Shown here: positions 11,430 to 22,611 of the stretch, piece by piece
Position numbering within the stretch: position 1 is the first letter of the stretch
Layout of the letters: each line of letters starts with the position of its first letter
Origin: Chinchilla lanigera
Taxonomy: Eukaryota > Chordata > Mammalia > Rodentia > Chinchillidae
Direction: 5' to 3'
Length of the DNA: 64,000 nt
Assembly (NCBI RefSeq): GCF_000276665.1
Contig: NW_004955483.1
Location: forward strand, 9,231,553 to 9,295,552
Notes under the pieces: generated by a model
What the model was told of the DNA's origin: nothing
What the model saw: the letters and a program-made list of their open reading frames with translations, nothing else
The model's database searches: none
Made by a program: the position numbers and the translations under genes

Positions 11430-11616
11430 GCTGGGTGTGGTGGTGTATGGCTATTATCCCAGCACTCTGGGAGGCTGAGACAGGAAGATCACAAGTTTGA
11501 GCCCAGCCTAGGTGATGTAGTGACTTAGCAAGAGCCTCTGTGAAAGTGAAAAATGGAGAAAAGGGTAGGAAATCTAACTCAATGCAAAGGCCCTGTTCAA
11601 TCCCCAGTACTAGGGG
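11430..11616 (+). mobile_element. B1-dID composite SINE
   Basis: A B1-like left half ('gggtgtggtggtgtatggct...gggaggctgagacaggaagatcacaag') is followed by a shortened ID-like right half ('taggaaatctaactcaatgc...ttcaatccccagtac'). This dimeric architecture is known from non-murid rodents. Confidence 0.8.
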
Positions 11617-11621
11617 GAACC

Positions 11622-11700
11622 CCCACACACACACACACACACAAATGTGCACACACACACACACACACACAAATGTGCACGCATGCACACACACACACAG
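11622..11700. repeat. Interrupted (CA)n microsatellite
   Basis: CA tract interrupted by two 'aaatgtgc' units, arising at the tail of the B1-dID element. Confidence 0.95.
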
Positions 11701-12050
11701 TGTATATTGTCTTCTAATTGTATAGGTCAGAAAGCCAGCCCAGATCTCCCCCTTCAGACGTAAGTCAAGGTGTCCACCAGACTGCATTTCCATGAAGGCT
11801 TCTAGAGGAGAATCCATTTCTTTCCTTTTCCAGTTTTGAGAGGTCATTCATACCCTTTGGCTCATGGTTGCTTCCTCCACCTTGAAGTCCAGCAGTGTTG
11901 CATATCTGTGCCTGTCTTGCACGGTGACTGTCTTCCTGAGACACTTCCTTCTTTCAGCTGTCAAGCACCCTTGTGAATTTCATCAGGTGCACTTGTACAA
12001 TCCAGAATAACCTCTCCATTGGCAGAGCCTCACTGCAGTCCTAGCTATAA

Positions 12051-12510
12051 TATTCCTTGTGCCCCACAGAAGGTACCCAAGGTTCTAGGAGTCTGGATGG
12101 AAGACTGTTTTTGGAGGGGCTGTGGTTCTGCCTTCCATAAACTCCAAAGCATTACTGGATGCCATATTTCACTGACTTGAGCTCGATGTAAAAGAAGGGT
12201 TATAAAAATGGTTTGGTGTCATTTGAGTGTTTTAGCAGTATTTTTTTTAAAAAAGTTAATATAGTGTGACACAGAAAACATTTGGAGGATGTGGAAAAGT
12301 AATTGTTTAAATTGGCAACGACACATTCTAGCAACAGAGAAAGCAAGAAGGAAACAGGTGGAGAGGAAATGCCAGACCATGGGCTCAAAAACTTGATTGT
12401 GTGGCTCCGTCTCCCTTTGGGGCGCAAAAGCAGCTGCTTGAAATTCAGATTCCTGGGCCCCAAGAGCTTATGTAAGTAGGTCTGGGGTACAGCTGGGAGG
12501 TTTCTGGTGT
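12051..12510. other. Unassigned unique sequence
   Basis: No repeat, exon or regulatory signal is recognised. Confidence 0.3.
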
Positions 12511-12617
12511 TTTTGTTTTTTTTTTCTATTATTATTCTTTGTAGTGCTCAGGCTTGAACCCAGGGCCTTGCACATGCTAGGCAAGTGCTCTACCACTAAT
12601 CCCCACAGCCCAGCCCC
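12511..12617 (-). mobile_element. ID-type SINE, antisense
   Basis: The T-rich stretch (12511-12540) is the complement of the A tail. 'cttgaacccagggccttgcacatgctaggcaagtgctctaccactaatcccca' is the reverse complement of an ID body. Confidence 0.85.
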
Positions 12618-13376
12618 ATAGGAATCCTGTGATGAATTTAGCATATAAAGTTCTCCAGTCATAGTCTGAGAAATGTTGCTCTGCAGAGGCAAATCCATAT
12701 TTTAAAACAAGGCTCCATTTTAATAACTTAGTTTTAAAATGAAATCATGGCCTCATGCTGATTTTAGAAGTCAGAATAGACATGTACTTAAGTTCTTGAC
12801 ATGTTTGACATTTTAGTTACGTGTTGAGGGAATATGACTTGTGTTTGGGGATATCCAAACCTCTGTCATCTTCAACAATATTCATTTTCAAAATATATTA
12901 TTCTGACCTTGCCTTTTCTCATTAAGACTGTCATTTTCTGTGTGATAGACTCTTGTGTTGATACAAATGTGATTTTGGTTTACTAAAGTTCAGTAGGAAC
13001 TAATGACCCTAGGGAAGGTTAATAGATGCTCTTGGTCCCTTCTTAATCGGTTATCACCAGACTCTCATTATAGATTTGTTTGGAAGCTTAGAAATAATCT
13101 TTATGAGCTTCCTAACACAAAGTAGTTGCTGAATACATTTTAACTCCAGAAACAAATTGATTAGTTTCATTTTAGGAATAGAAATTTAAGAGTTCAGAAT
13201 TCCCATCCGCTTAGGCCCCTAAGGCCTACTTTCTTTATAGAATTTTCCTTGCTACCCTCTCCTGTATAACGTGGTTTTCCTCTTCTTAAGTTCTGTTTTT
13301 TCTGTACTCTTATTTTCTTTTTTTGCAAAATATTTGTACCACTTCTATGTACCTTCTCTTCCTAGATGAAGCATTA
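12618..13376. other. Unassigned AT-rich unique sequence
   Basis: No repeat family or exon signal is recognised. Confidence 0.3.
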
Positions 13377-13415
13377 TTTACTATTATTATTGTTATTATT
13401 ATTATTATCATTATT
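13377..13415. repeat. (TTA)n microsatellite
   Basis: An ATT/TTA trinucleotide tract next to the tail end of the adjacent antisense SINE. Confidence 0.9.
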
Positions 13416-13416
13416 T

Positions 13417-13577
13417 AGTCCTAGAGATTGAACCTACAGCCTTTGCACTGAGCTACATCCCCAGACCATTTTAAATTTTTTAATTGGAGATGGGGTCCCA
13501 CTTAATACTAAGTTGCCCAGGCTGGGGTCAAATTTACTATCTCCTGCCTCAGGCTTCCACAGTGCTGGGATAACAGG
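13417..13577 (-). mobile_element. B1-dID composite SINE, antisense
   Basis: The ID-like part ('gattgaacctacagcctttgcactgagctacatcccca') comes first on the plus strand. It is followed by the complement of B1 ('taagttgcccaggctgg...ctcctgcctcaggcttcca'). Confidence 0.8.
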
Positions 13578-14840
13578 TGATTCCCAGAGGACTGAAAACT
13601 TCTTCAGCACATGATCATTGCAGATATTTCTCACTGTCTGCAAGGGAGAATTCCTTTCTCCACCGGAAGTGTAATTTCTTGCTCCACCAGTAAGCTGACA
13701 TTCAGGCAATTACAGTACCATTTTACAAGTGTTCAGATGTTGTTTCTCACTTATTTAGAAGACGAAAACTTTGCAATGTATTGTGGAAAAGCAAATTTGA
13801 TCATCCTTACTGCTTAAGGTTTCTTTTATCTTACTGATGTCATGCTATCAAAATGTCAGTTTGCTTTAATGAGGAAGGTTTGTAATCTGGATTATGTGTT
13901 CCACATGTAACAATGAAATGAAATATAAAACTGAGTTGTTGGCATGTGGCTGTAGGGGGCAGAAGGAGTTATTATACATTACTCCGTAAAATTCATATTC
14001 ATTTCTTGTCAGTTTACAGTGATCCAGAGATTAAAAATAACATTTGTTTCTGTTTCTATAACTGCCTTCAAAAACCTCAAATCACTTTATTTCTATAACT
14101 TGGCTTTTAGTAGTTTTATAAATATGTGGCCTTTCATGCCGTAATGAAATATGTCAGCGCAACTTGGCTATGACTAACAGGCCATGCCTCTAGGATCATT
14201 TCTAAAGATTAAGAGTCAAACAGAGTTTTAAAAAAATAACCCGAAATATAGATTAGCCAGGTAAGTCCCATAAGAAACCTGAATGAAATGTTGGTCCTTG
14301 CCCTATTTTACACGTCTGTTTTTCCCGGATCTCTTCTTTTTTGACCACCAGGGAAAAAAGAGGAAGGGTAATGAGACCAAGAACTGCTCCTGACTTGTGG
14401 GCTGTTCTGTTCACCCTTTCTTGATAGTAACAGGTGAAAGAGTAAGCTGCTCTCATCCCCCGTGTTCAGTTTGCGGGTACAGCAGGCCCTGCTGATTTCA
14501 GGGGAAACATTCCACCACCATCCCCCGGGAGAAAGTGTGACAGCACCAAATCCTGTAAACCCTCTGATTTTTTCCATCTTCATACATACCTGTGGCAAAG
14601 TTTAATTTATAAACTGGGCACAACAAGCTCTTACTGTAATAGCAGCACTTTAAAACTGAACAATTAAAATACTATCCTGTAATAAAAGTTGCGTGAATGT
14701 CATCTCCTCTCTCAGAATACTCACTAGCGTACTGGACCATCACAGCAACTCACACTTGCTTCCTTTTGCTTTCCTTGTTGAGAAATTTCACTGTCTCTCT
14801 TTGTCCTACCCACATTGCCAGCATCACAACTCTTGCACTT
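13578..14840. other. Unassigned unique sequence
   Basis: Repeat-free as far as I can see. 14110-14230 has a mixed, regulatory-like look (gccgtaatgaaatatgtcagcgcaac region) but no decisive motif. Frames of 67-97 codons at 14253-14971 lack domain features. Confidence 0.3.
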
Positions 14841-14997
14841 TGGATGGAGTGGGACAACACAGGATTTCATCATGCTACCCTGTACAGCATGTGATGTACA
14901 GCGTAGGAATGGTGCATTTCTGGAATTTTCCACTTAATATTTTCAGATTCCAGTGGACCATGGGGAACTGAAACCACAGAAAGGGAAAGCAGGCAGC
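14841..14997 (-). mobile_element. Tigger-like DNA transposon end, antisense
   Basis: 'gatttcatcatgctaccctg...tttctggaattttccactt' then 'aatattttcagattccagtgg...gggaactgaaaccacagaaag' is the complement of the 5' end of the Tigger-type element whose 3' end is seen at 21688-22045. Confidence 0.55.
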
Positions 14998-16708
14998 AAG
15001 GAACACTGCTGCACAGTGCTTGCTGGAGCCAGCACTGGTGGTGCTCTGTTGAGTCTGGACCTTGGGAGTAGTCAGCCTTCTAGGTGGGAGGGGAAAAGGA
15101 TTGGGGAATTGGAGCCGGGAGTGCCGGAGAGGCAGAAAGGAGGAACTCTCGAACTGGTAGGATTAGGCACTAGCTCGCTGTTGGAGTAAACAGAAGACAT
15201 GAAGGCTGACTCTGCTGTCTCTGAGTTGGGTGACAGGTCATGTAGGGGCTCCAGTATAGGCTTAGTGGGCTCAGAGGCAGTGGGACCCAGGGCTCTCCCT
15301 CACCACCCACCATTGCTTCTCTATTGTCTTGGTCTTCAACAACCCCTTCTTGGTTGGGGGTCATAGCTACTGGCACCCTCGGCTTGGCTGGCACGGTCTG
15401 GGGTGTCAGGTACTCACGGGAGAGCACAAGGGACACAGGTCCCACCCACGTGAATGTGGGGGAGACTAAAGGACAGAGTGAGTCTGCAGCTGTCCCAGTG
15501 TAATGTAAAAGGTGATTTAATTCATTCTGCTGACCTAAGATTGTTCACTTTGGACTTGAAGAGCAATTGGCAGAGTCTGGTGTTCACCAAATAAGTACAT
15601 CAGCCCTTTACTGATTTGGACAGTGATTCAGAAAACTACCTTTTGTGGTCTGACACATCGAGGAGGTCTACTGAGAAGGAAAAAGAGAACAGTGCTTTGC
15701 AATCTGTAATTACCTAAGTGTTACCATAAGTAAATATTTTAAATACACTAAAATGGCAACCTCAGGAAATGTGACTAAAAAGTCACTGTATGCCACGCCC
15801 TTTTACCCCACCTTTGTGGTGGTTGAAAATTTCCACCAAGAATGATACATGCAAAAAAAAAAAAAAAAAAAGGTAAGGTCAGGATGTTGGGTTTCAGAGG
15901 AAGGCAAAACTGTAAATTCAGTGATAGAGCTTCCAAATGGGAACTCACCGTCCAAGTTAGGAAGTTTATGACAGCAATTAGCTATGAGCCATTAACTTCT
16001 TAACTTCTACCCAGAAGTTTGATGTGGGAAAGGAACAGGCTCCCCTGAGCCACATTTCCTGCAGGTTCACGATCCTTCATCTTGGGTGGTTTGTCTGAGA
16101 GAAAGGCGTGCGGGGGAAGGAAGTGAAAAGGCTCTTGAATTCGCCATCAAGGTTTGTCATGGCTCGCTTCATAGCGTACCATTTCATACAAAATGCACAG
16201 CGTGGATTGTCAAAGAGTGATTGTGACACCAAGCAAATGAAGTTTGTTACTGTCCTTTAGTCTGTGACTCAAACAAGAATACTCATTAAAAAGCTCCAAT
16301 CTAGTTTACAGCGTTCACATTAAAAACAGATAGAAACTTGAGCAGAACACAGGACGGCAGGTAATGGATGTTATTAAGGTCAGATGAGTGTTTAGAAAGG
16401 GCAAGCTATAATCAGTAGATTGCTGGGTAGATCCAACCTCATCTCTTTTTTTGTGCAGGAGGTAAAGTACTGCTCTACTTCCTTCTAACATCAGTTTGCT
16501 GTAGGACAGAACTCATTCTCCTCCCTGAGAATGCCACATACAAACTGACAAGGATGGAATTTATCAGTGGCCTCTGCTGGCTGTACTATAGGGACTTCTG
16601 TTCTCTTTAGTAATACCTAAAACTTCTGGATGAATTACACTGCTAATCTTGTTTGACCTTGGGACTGAAGGGAAAGAGGTTTAAAAAGAAAACAGACATA
16701 AAAGTGTC
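14998..16708. other. Unassigned sequence
   Basis: 15000-15480 is somewhat GC-richer with no recognisable family. An A-run lies at 15853-15871. 16040-16380 is repeat-free mixed sequence that could be a conserved element but has no decisive motif. Confidence 0.3.
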
Positions 16709-16842
16709 CTTCCACCTCCTCCTCTTCCTTCTTCCTTTCCTCCCCTCCCTCACCTCCTGATTCTCCTCTTCCTCCTTCCCCTTCCTCTTCTTTTTCTCCA
16801 TCTCCTCCTTCTCCATCTCCTCCTTCTCCTTTCATCTTCCTC
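16709..16842. repeat. Polypyrimidine (CCT/CTT)n tract
   Basis: Over 130 bases of nearly pure pyrimidine on the plus strand. The Glu/Arg-rich minus-strand frames here are artefacts of this tract. Confidence 0.9.
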
Positions 16843-16843
16843 T

Positions 16844-16909
16844 TTGCTGGAGGTTGAACCCAGGGCCTTGCACACACTGAACCACGGATCTACCCCCACT
16901 AGCTCCCCC
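16844..16909 (-). mobile_element. ID-type SINE fragment, antisense
   Basis: 'ggaggttgaacccagggccttgcacacactga' is the complement of an ID right half. The pyrimidine tract preceding it may have grown from its tail. Confidence 0.7.
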
Positions 16910-17724
16910 ACGCTTGTGTTCTTTAGTTCTCGACCCATTAGAGGAAATTGGGGACAGGCTTGATACGTTGTGTTTGGCACTGAAATGCTATGAGATTCCC
17001 CAGAAGTCTCGAGAACACTTGCCTTCTATTGCTAGTTGTGAGTGATGAGACTCACACAAAGGAACTAACATACACAGCAGCCATGAGTGCCCAGGAAGGC
17101 CACATGGACAGGGTCCCTGCCGGGGGCTCCGTGCAGAAAGAGACAGAGGGGTAATTCTGAGGGGTCAGGTGTCTTGGACTGTGCTGTGAGCAGGGATGAA
17201 GAGAAACCTAGGAGGGATTCAGTATGTTTTTAGTGGGTCTGGACCAGCAGGGGGAGAGCCAGGAAAAGTGACAGAAATGATGGGCAAGGGGTAGAGGTGG
17301 ACAGTAACAAAGTGATGTGAGGAGCGAAGCACGTAGAGAGCACTTGGAAAAGGTCACACTGCCTCCTGGGAGCGCCTTAGTGATGACTAGCATTTCTGTT
17401 AACCTTGTTTCCTAAGTGCTTTCAGAGGAAGAGAGGAGATCCATGCTAGGGTGCCCGGGTACCTTGAATTGTGTTAGTAGAGCACCATTATCAGTGTTTT
17501 GTCCTCATGACCCTTAAGGAACTTCAAAGTTGACTGCAACTGCTGTGTGGACCCAGAAGAATCTCACTGCTGTCTCCATAGATTAGCTGGCTCCGAGCCA
17601 GTTCATCCAGTGGCTTCTCACTTGGGAACAAGAAAATAAAGAAGATATTTCATGACTTCGAGGTAGCTGCCAGAGGAAGAATCTAGATTACTGCAGTTCA
17701 GTAACTATTAACTGGAAAGGAGAA
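16910..17724. other. Unassigned unique sequence
   Basis: No repeat family or exon signal is recognised. Confidence 0.3.
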
Positions 17725-17915
17725 AGTGATGGTGTGGAGAATCTTTGGCATTGCTGATAGATGTTGAAGCCCTGAATCTGTTACTAACTCCGTTAGCTCT
17801 GTGAATGTTACCTAGTGCCTGCTTTTCTTCATTTATTGAGAAGAGGATAATAAAGTGTCCACCACGAGGGATGATTGTGAGGCTTCCAGGACACAATATA
17901 TAGTAATTCAAGGCC
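17725..17915 (+). repeat. MIR SINE fragment
   Basis: 'ctctgtgaatgttacctagtgcctgcttttcttcattt', then 'aagaggataataaagtgtcc' and 'gattgtgaggcttcca', follow the MIR core and 3' part in order. Confidence 0.6.
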
Positions 17916-18409
17916 ATAACACTCCACTACTGGCTATCACCATCATCGCCTGTGTACATTAGTACCCCAAGATAATTAGTTCTTGTTTAGTGGCTCTTTG
18001 GGGACCTTCTTTATGAATAGATGATGGCTCATAATCACATAGTTACTTCATGAATTTGTTTCTTGAAAAAGATCTTTCTGAATCTTTTTCAGGGTGCTTA
18101 CAACATCTATCCCGTTACAGCAACTCCTTGTGAAGGCCTAGGTTGGAAGAAAATGTTTGTGAAAGCACAGTCTAAAATGCACACTTTTCACACATTCATG
18201 CTGCACAGAATCCAAGTCAACACATGTTTTTCTCGCAGCTCGCTCATCCTTTCCTCCTGCCCCCTCACAGTTTAGACAGTGCCACGGCCAGGGTGGGTAA
18301 GGGGTCCTTGTTTAGTTGAACCCTGCGGTCCTTACGACCAGCATTTAGACTCCCGGAAGCCTGTGGTTAGATGCAAACCCAGGGCTGGGTGCCGAGCTTG
18401 AAGGTGCTG
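17916..18409. other. Unassigned unique sequence
   Basis: No feature is recognised. Confidence 0.3.
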
Positions 18410-18620
18410 CAGCCTAGTGATGAGGTTCTCATTTTGAGAACCCCAGAAAACTTCAGGGGGCATTCTGCAAGGTCAAAACTATTTTATAATAATACTAAGA
18501 CATTATTCACCCTTATCATTCCCATTCTCTCACAAGTGTACAGTGGAGTTTTTCAGAAGCTGTCTAAAATGATATTGTAGACTGCTCTCTGTCTTATTTT
18601 TGGAAGAGCTGCATAATTCA
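18410..18620. repeat. Ancient MER-type DNA-transposon relic (family uncertain)
   Basis: 'tctgcaaggtcaaaactattttataataatactaagacattatt' followed by 'cattctctcacaagtgtacagtggag' matches a widespread mammalian repeat that I recall only as a MER-class DNA element. Confidence 0.45.
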
Positions 18621-18720
18621 GTGAACCAGTATTTTCCAAAGGACCAGTGCATTATGTTACAGAATCACGCATGGTCAAAGATCCGTTCAAAAGACAAGAT
18701 GCACCAGTACCTTTAAGTAT

Positions 18721-18828
18721 AAAAGAGTTCATTGGGGGCCGGGGCTACAGCTCAGCGGCGCAGCATCAGCCTGGCAAGCGTGAGGTCCTGAGATCAGTTC
18801 CTGGTACCCCCTCCTCCAAAAAAGAGTT
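18721..18828 (+). mobile_element. ID-type SINE with target-site duplication
   Basis: The body 'ggggctacagctcagcggcg...gcaagcgtgaggtcctgag...cctggtacc' (18734-18808) is an ID element of the 'ggtacc' subfamily. AAAAGAGTT flanks it at 18721-18729 and 18820-18828. Confidence 0.85.
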
Positions 18829-19180
18829 TGTGGGTGTGGTACAGATTCTCCACTGTCCCTGTCCTAGAAGGAGCTTCCCCTTGGGAAGCATGGCAAATAT
18901 CCATAATTAGCTACAAACTGGAGGCCAGATTTTCCTCTGTGTGTCCTGGAAGCCTCACAATCATATGCTTCAGCCCAACAACATATCACAGCAGATTGAA
19001 CTCAGAGGTACGTATGAGAATTGAATCATTTCCTATTAAGCCAGACATTAAAGAGATTGGCAAAAATGCAAACTATTGTCCCTTAACTTTTTTCTTCTGA
19101 AAAATAGAGTTATTATTTCATAAAGATATGATATTTTATGTAACTGCAGTGGATATGTTATCTGTATGAAATGAATTCAT
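18829..19180. other. Unassigned unique sequence
   Basis: No feature is recognised beyond a weak MIR-like resemblance around 18930-19050. Confidence 0.25.
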
Positions 19181-19183
19181 AAT

Positions 19184-19244
19184 GGCCGAGGGTATGTAGC
19201 TCCATGGAAGAACATATGCATAGTGTGTATGAGATGCCAGACCC
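19184..19244 (+). mobile_element. Truncated ID-like SINE fragment
   Basis: 'gagggtatgtagctccatggaagaacatatgcatagtgtgtatgag' is a diverged ID body. It stops abruptly at the left edge of the 326-bp duplicated segment, which appears to cut it. Confidence 0.55.
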
Positions 19245-19246
19245 TA

Positions 19247-19572
19247 TTATTCTACTTTATTAGTATCGGTTGTTATTAATCTATTACTATGCCTAATTCA
19301 TAAATTAAACTTTCTTTTGAAGTATGTACAAGAGAAGGCTAGCAGCCAGGTGTGATGGCATATGCTTAGAATCCCAGCACTTGGGAGGCTGAGGCAGGAG
19401 GATCACCATGAGTTTGAGGCCAGTCTGGGCTACATAGTGAGTTCAAGGCCAGCCTGAACTACATAGCGAGACTCTGTCAAAAAAAAAGAACCCCCAAAAG
19501 TTAATTCATTAACTGTTTTAACAAAGAAGAAAAGCATAGTATACACAAGGTTAGTACCACTCATAGCATCAG
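19247..19572. repeat. Local duplication, copy 1 (Tigger 3' segment with nested B1)
   Basis: Matches 21688-22018 across its length, including unique Tigger-derived flanks and a B1 at the same position. This is therefore a duplication, not two independent SINE insertions. Copy 1 lacks the element's outer end and joins an ID fragment on its left. Confidence 0.9.
19345..19489 (+). mobile_element. B1 SINE, full-length, nested
   Basis: Starts 'gccaggtgtgatggcatatgc' and shows the rodent B1 internal duplication: 'gagtttgaggccagtctggg..tacatagtgagttcaaggccagcctg..ctacatagcgag'. Ends in an A tail. Confidence 0.95.
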
Positions 19573-20110
19573 AAAAAGAATTCATAAATTTAAATAGTTC
19601 TCCATTTTAATTTCTAATATAATAAATATTGTTAAACATAATCTACCTCATTAAAAGCTCTTTGGGGGACTCAGTGCATTTTAGGACACAGTAAATATGA
19701 AGAGGAGTTCAAGCCACAGAATTTGAAGACCACTGGCCTGGCGTGAGTCTTACTAATGGGTTTTCTAGTCAACAAGGACCCGCTACTTGTTTATTTCTTG
19801 TAGAAAAGCTGTCCTGTGGTCAAATATATTTTAGACCAAGACACATGTTTTCTCCCCACATACAAATTATGTCAAAATGTTCAAGTTTTCCCCAAATTTA
19901 TTGGAATCTTCTTGTCCTCTTATTTTTAACAGAACCTCATGTTCTACAGTGGCATACAACATCCCATTGCTGACGATTATATATGTGCTTGCTTCGACCT
20001 ATTTTTTTTAAAAAATAAAAGCAGCATTTACATGGTACTTGCCTTAAATTCCATATTTTATTTCAAGGAAAACCTGTGAAAGTTCACCCGCTAATTTGAT
20101 TGACTCTGTT

Positions 20111-20111
<1 letters not shown>
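19573..20111. other. Unassigned AT-rich sequence
   Basis: No repeat or exon is recognised between the duplication and the CA tract. Confidence 0.3.

Positions 20112-20163
<52 letters not shown>
20112..20163. repeat. (CA)n microsatellite
   Basis: About 26 uninterrupted CA units. Confidence 0.97.
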
Positions 20164-20167
<4 letters not shown>

Positions 20168-20607
20168 CATCCTCCATGGGATTGCTCTGTTTTGCTTATA
20201 TTCTTCGAAGCTGTTCCTACTTATGTTTCCAAACTCATATGTTTTAAAAACTCTGTTTCAGACATTTTTGTGTGTTAATTAGTAGCATCTGCTCCTTATG
20301 TCACAAGACAAAGTGATTTCATCCTTACACAAATTGTCCAAATTGCAGGTTAAGTGGTAGCAGCCTCGCTGTTGAGCTATTACTACTGTTCAGTACTCTT
20401 AAATGACAAAGGACACCACTGATGTTACATCACGTGCTTTTAGCCAACACGATGGCTTTTGGTAACAAAAAGATTTATGTATAAGTGAAAGTGGATTTTG
20501 CTGTATTTCTTCTCATGATTCTTTTTTTCTGGCTCTCTAATTTCCACTGATTTTGGGTACAATCCTAAAGATTAAAGTATAAGAAAAGTACATTTGTTCC
20601 TTATTGT
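20164..20607. other. Unassigned AT-rich sequence
   Basis: No feature is recognised. Confidence 0.3.
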
Positions 20608-20912
20608 TTGCAGGAAATTGGTTCCAGGACACCCCCTGGCTATCAAATGCCTACATTCTCAAGTCCCATATATAAAATGGTATAGTACAAGATTTCACCT
20701 ACATATGTGCCACTGTGTAGTTTAGATCATCTCTAGATGATTTCTAATTCCTGATACAATGTAAATGCTGTGTAATTAGCTGTTACATTGTATTGTTTAG
20801 GAATAATAACAAGAAAAAGTCTGTATATGCTCAGTACATACACAGTTTTTTCCTCCTGAACATTTTTTATCATCATTGGTTGGTTGAATCCAGGGATGCA
20901 GAACCCAGGGGA
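20608..20912 (-). mobile_element. MER2-type Tigger DNA transposon relic
   Basis: It runs end to end: 'aattggttccaggacaccccc', 'ctcaagtcccatatataaaatgg', 'agatcatctctagatga', 'gctgttacattgtattgtttagg', 'ggttggttgaatccagggatgcag'. All segments occur in the order of the MER2 consensus complement. No transposase. Confidence 0.8.
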
Positions 20913-21298
20913 ATTCAGCCGAATTCCACCAGTATGGGTCAGAGCCATGTACCTACTGCCTGATGGACATTAGCCCATTATGAGGAGAGAGCGATACAGT
21001 AACCAGCACCAGCTTCTGTCTGACACAGTCCCATTCTAAATTTGTATGGTGCCAAGAGGACAGATAATTTCTTTGCTTTCTGTATTTCACATGTCTGTGT
21101 CAGAGAAACAATAGAAACATCTTAATTTGTTATAATAAAGGGATAGTAGTAATGGTGTTTTATATCATTCTAAGGCTTTTTTTCTTTTTGGGTCTTGCCA
21201 GTTCCTATTGAAACACTTAATTTTCTCTAAATCCTTAGTGATTTTTATTGCAGACTAAAAATTGATCTTCCCTCATTATTTTGAAAAAATTAGAATAA
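20913..21298. other. Unassigned sequence
   Basis: No feature is recognised. Confidence 0.3.
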
Positions 21299-21497
21299 GG
21301 CTGGATATGGTAGTGCACACTTGTAATCCCCGATACTCCAGAGGCTGAGGCAGGAGGATAGCAAGTTCAAGGCCAATGTGGGTAACTTAGTGAGAGCTTG
21401 TCTCAAAATAAAAAGGGCGGGAAATGTAGCTCTGAGGTAGAATAGCCCTAGTTAAATCCTTAGTACTGAAGAAGAAAAAAAGAGAAAGAGAAAAGAA
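21299..21497 (+). mobile_element. B1-dID composite SINE
   Basis: B1-like half ('ggatatggtagtgcacactt...gaggctgaggcaggaggatagcaag') followed by an ID-like half ('gaaatgtagctctgaggtag...ttaaatccttagtactg') and an A-rich tail from about 21471. Confidence 0.85.
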
Positions 21498-21687
21498 ATT
21501 ACAGTAAGCATATTAAATGCCATATTCTTTTCCTGACCACTGAGAACCGAAGTTCTGTCAATGATTTTGCCTTATACAGTTTCAATGACTCACAGTCAAC
21601 AGTGCTGCAATAATACTAAATAAAAAATTCCAGTGATAAATAATTCATAATGTACCATTACCTTCTTTTATAGGGTAATGTTAACAG

Positions 21688-22018
21688 TTATTCTACTTTA
21701 TTAGTATTGGTTGTTATTAATCTATTACTATGCCTAATTCATAAATTAAACTTTCTTTTTAAGTATGTATAAGAAAAGCCTAGAAGCCAGGTGTGATGGC
21801 ATATGCCTATAATCCCAGCACTTGGGAGGCTGAGGCAGGAGGATCACCACGAGTTTGAGGCCAGCCTGAGCTACACAGTGAGTTCAAGGCCAGCTTGAAT
21901 TACATAGCAGACTCTGTCTCAAAAAAAAAAACAAACAACCCAAAAATTAATTAATTAATTATTTTAACAAAGAAGAAAAGCATAGCATATACAAGGTCAG
22001 TACCATGCACGGCTTCAG
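21688..22018. repeat. Local duplication, copy 2
   Basis: Partner of 19247-19572 in direct orientation, offset about 2.44 kb. This copy continues into intact Tigger sequence on both sides and is therefore likely the source. Confidence 0.9.
21786..21931 (+). mobile_element. B1 SINE, full-length, nested
   Basis: Same structure as the 19345 copy with a few differences (cacgag for catgag, and loss of a g in 'catagc-ag'). Confidence 0.95.
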
Positions 22019-22045
22019 GCATCCACTGAGAGTCTGCATTTCCTG

Positions 22046-22429
22046 TGAGTTGGGGAACTGTTGTCATTGGGGGGAGATGTTTACCTGTGCAGAGGACAAT
22101 CAGTCTGCAGGAATACACCTTAGAGGGTGTGGAGACTGTGCTGGAGATTCTGTAATGGATAAATCGGCCAGAGTAAGCCGACTTAGATTGAAGAACCACA
22201 CCTCGGTTGCCTTTCCCATTACAACAGGCTACCTTGCCTTCCTGTCTTCTTTGAAAATTCACTGTAGATTGGAGCACAGTTGGAATCTCAAAGGTTGACA
22301 GATTATAGAAGGTAAGTGAGAGGTTGCTGAGGATACATGTGATCCGTTGCCGGTATTAAGTGTGTGATGTCAGCACTTTCTGCAGTGGAAAATCAGATTT
22401 CAGGTGTGTACGTCCTAGGTAGGAGACAC
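22046..22429. other. Unassigned sequence
   Basis: No feature is recognised. Confidence 0.3.
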
Positions 22430-22600
22430 CATTATCCTAGGGGTAGCATGATGCCGCAGTTAAGGGCCAGAGATCTGCGATCAGATGACCTGACTTTGAT
22501 CCCTCCTCCACCGCATTTGCCTAATGCTGAGCACATGACTTGATGTGGTTGTACCTCGGTGTTTCCAACAAGAAAAAAGCACCATTAATTCCTTGAAGAG
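22430..22600 (+). repeat. MIR SINE fragment
   Basis: 'cgcagttaagggccagagatctgcgatcagatgacctgactttgatccc' resembles the MIR 5' half (gttaagagcacgggctctggagccagactgcctggg). Diverged 3' half follows. Confidence 0.65.
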
Positions 22601-22611
22601 TGGCTTTCCTA

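Larger units (their letters stand above)
11360..12050 (+). repeat. Ancient mammalian interspersed repeat split by a B1-dID SINE
   Basis: 'ctagtttctcattgccactt...gatgacttaaagcaacacaaa' before the SINE (11360-11429), and 'ctagaggagaatccatttctttccttttccag' plus 'cttgtgaatttcatcaggtgcac' after it, match one widespread mammalian repeat. I know its consensus phrases but cannot name it with certainty. The SINE insertion explains the split. Confidence 0.5.
21580..22045 (+). mobile_element. Tigger-like DNA transposon 3' part with nested B1
   Basis: 'ctactttattagtattggttgttattaatc...cataaattaaactttc', then after the B1 'cagtaccatgcacggcttcaggcatccactgagag', match the 3' end of a Tigger-type element. 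The B1 insertion is flanked by 'agaaaagc' on both sides. Confidence 0.65.

Noticed and set aside
11413..11847. 144-codon minus-strand frame rich in Cys/Val/His
   Set aside because: Runs through a B1-dID SINE and a CA microsatellite, so the residues are repeat artefacts.
16635..16980. Glu/Arg-rich minus-strand frames
   Set aside because: Produced by the polypyrimidine tract at 16709-16842.
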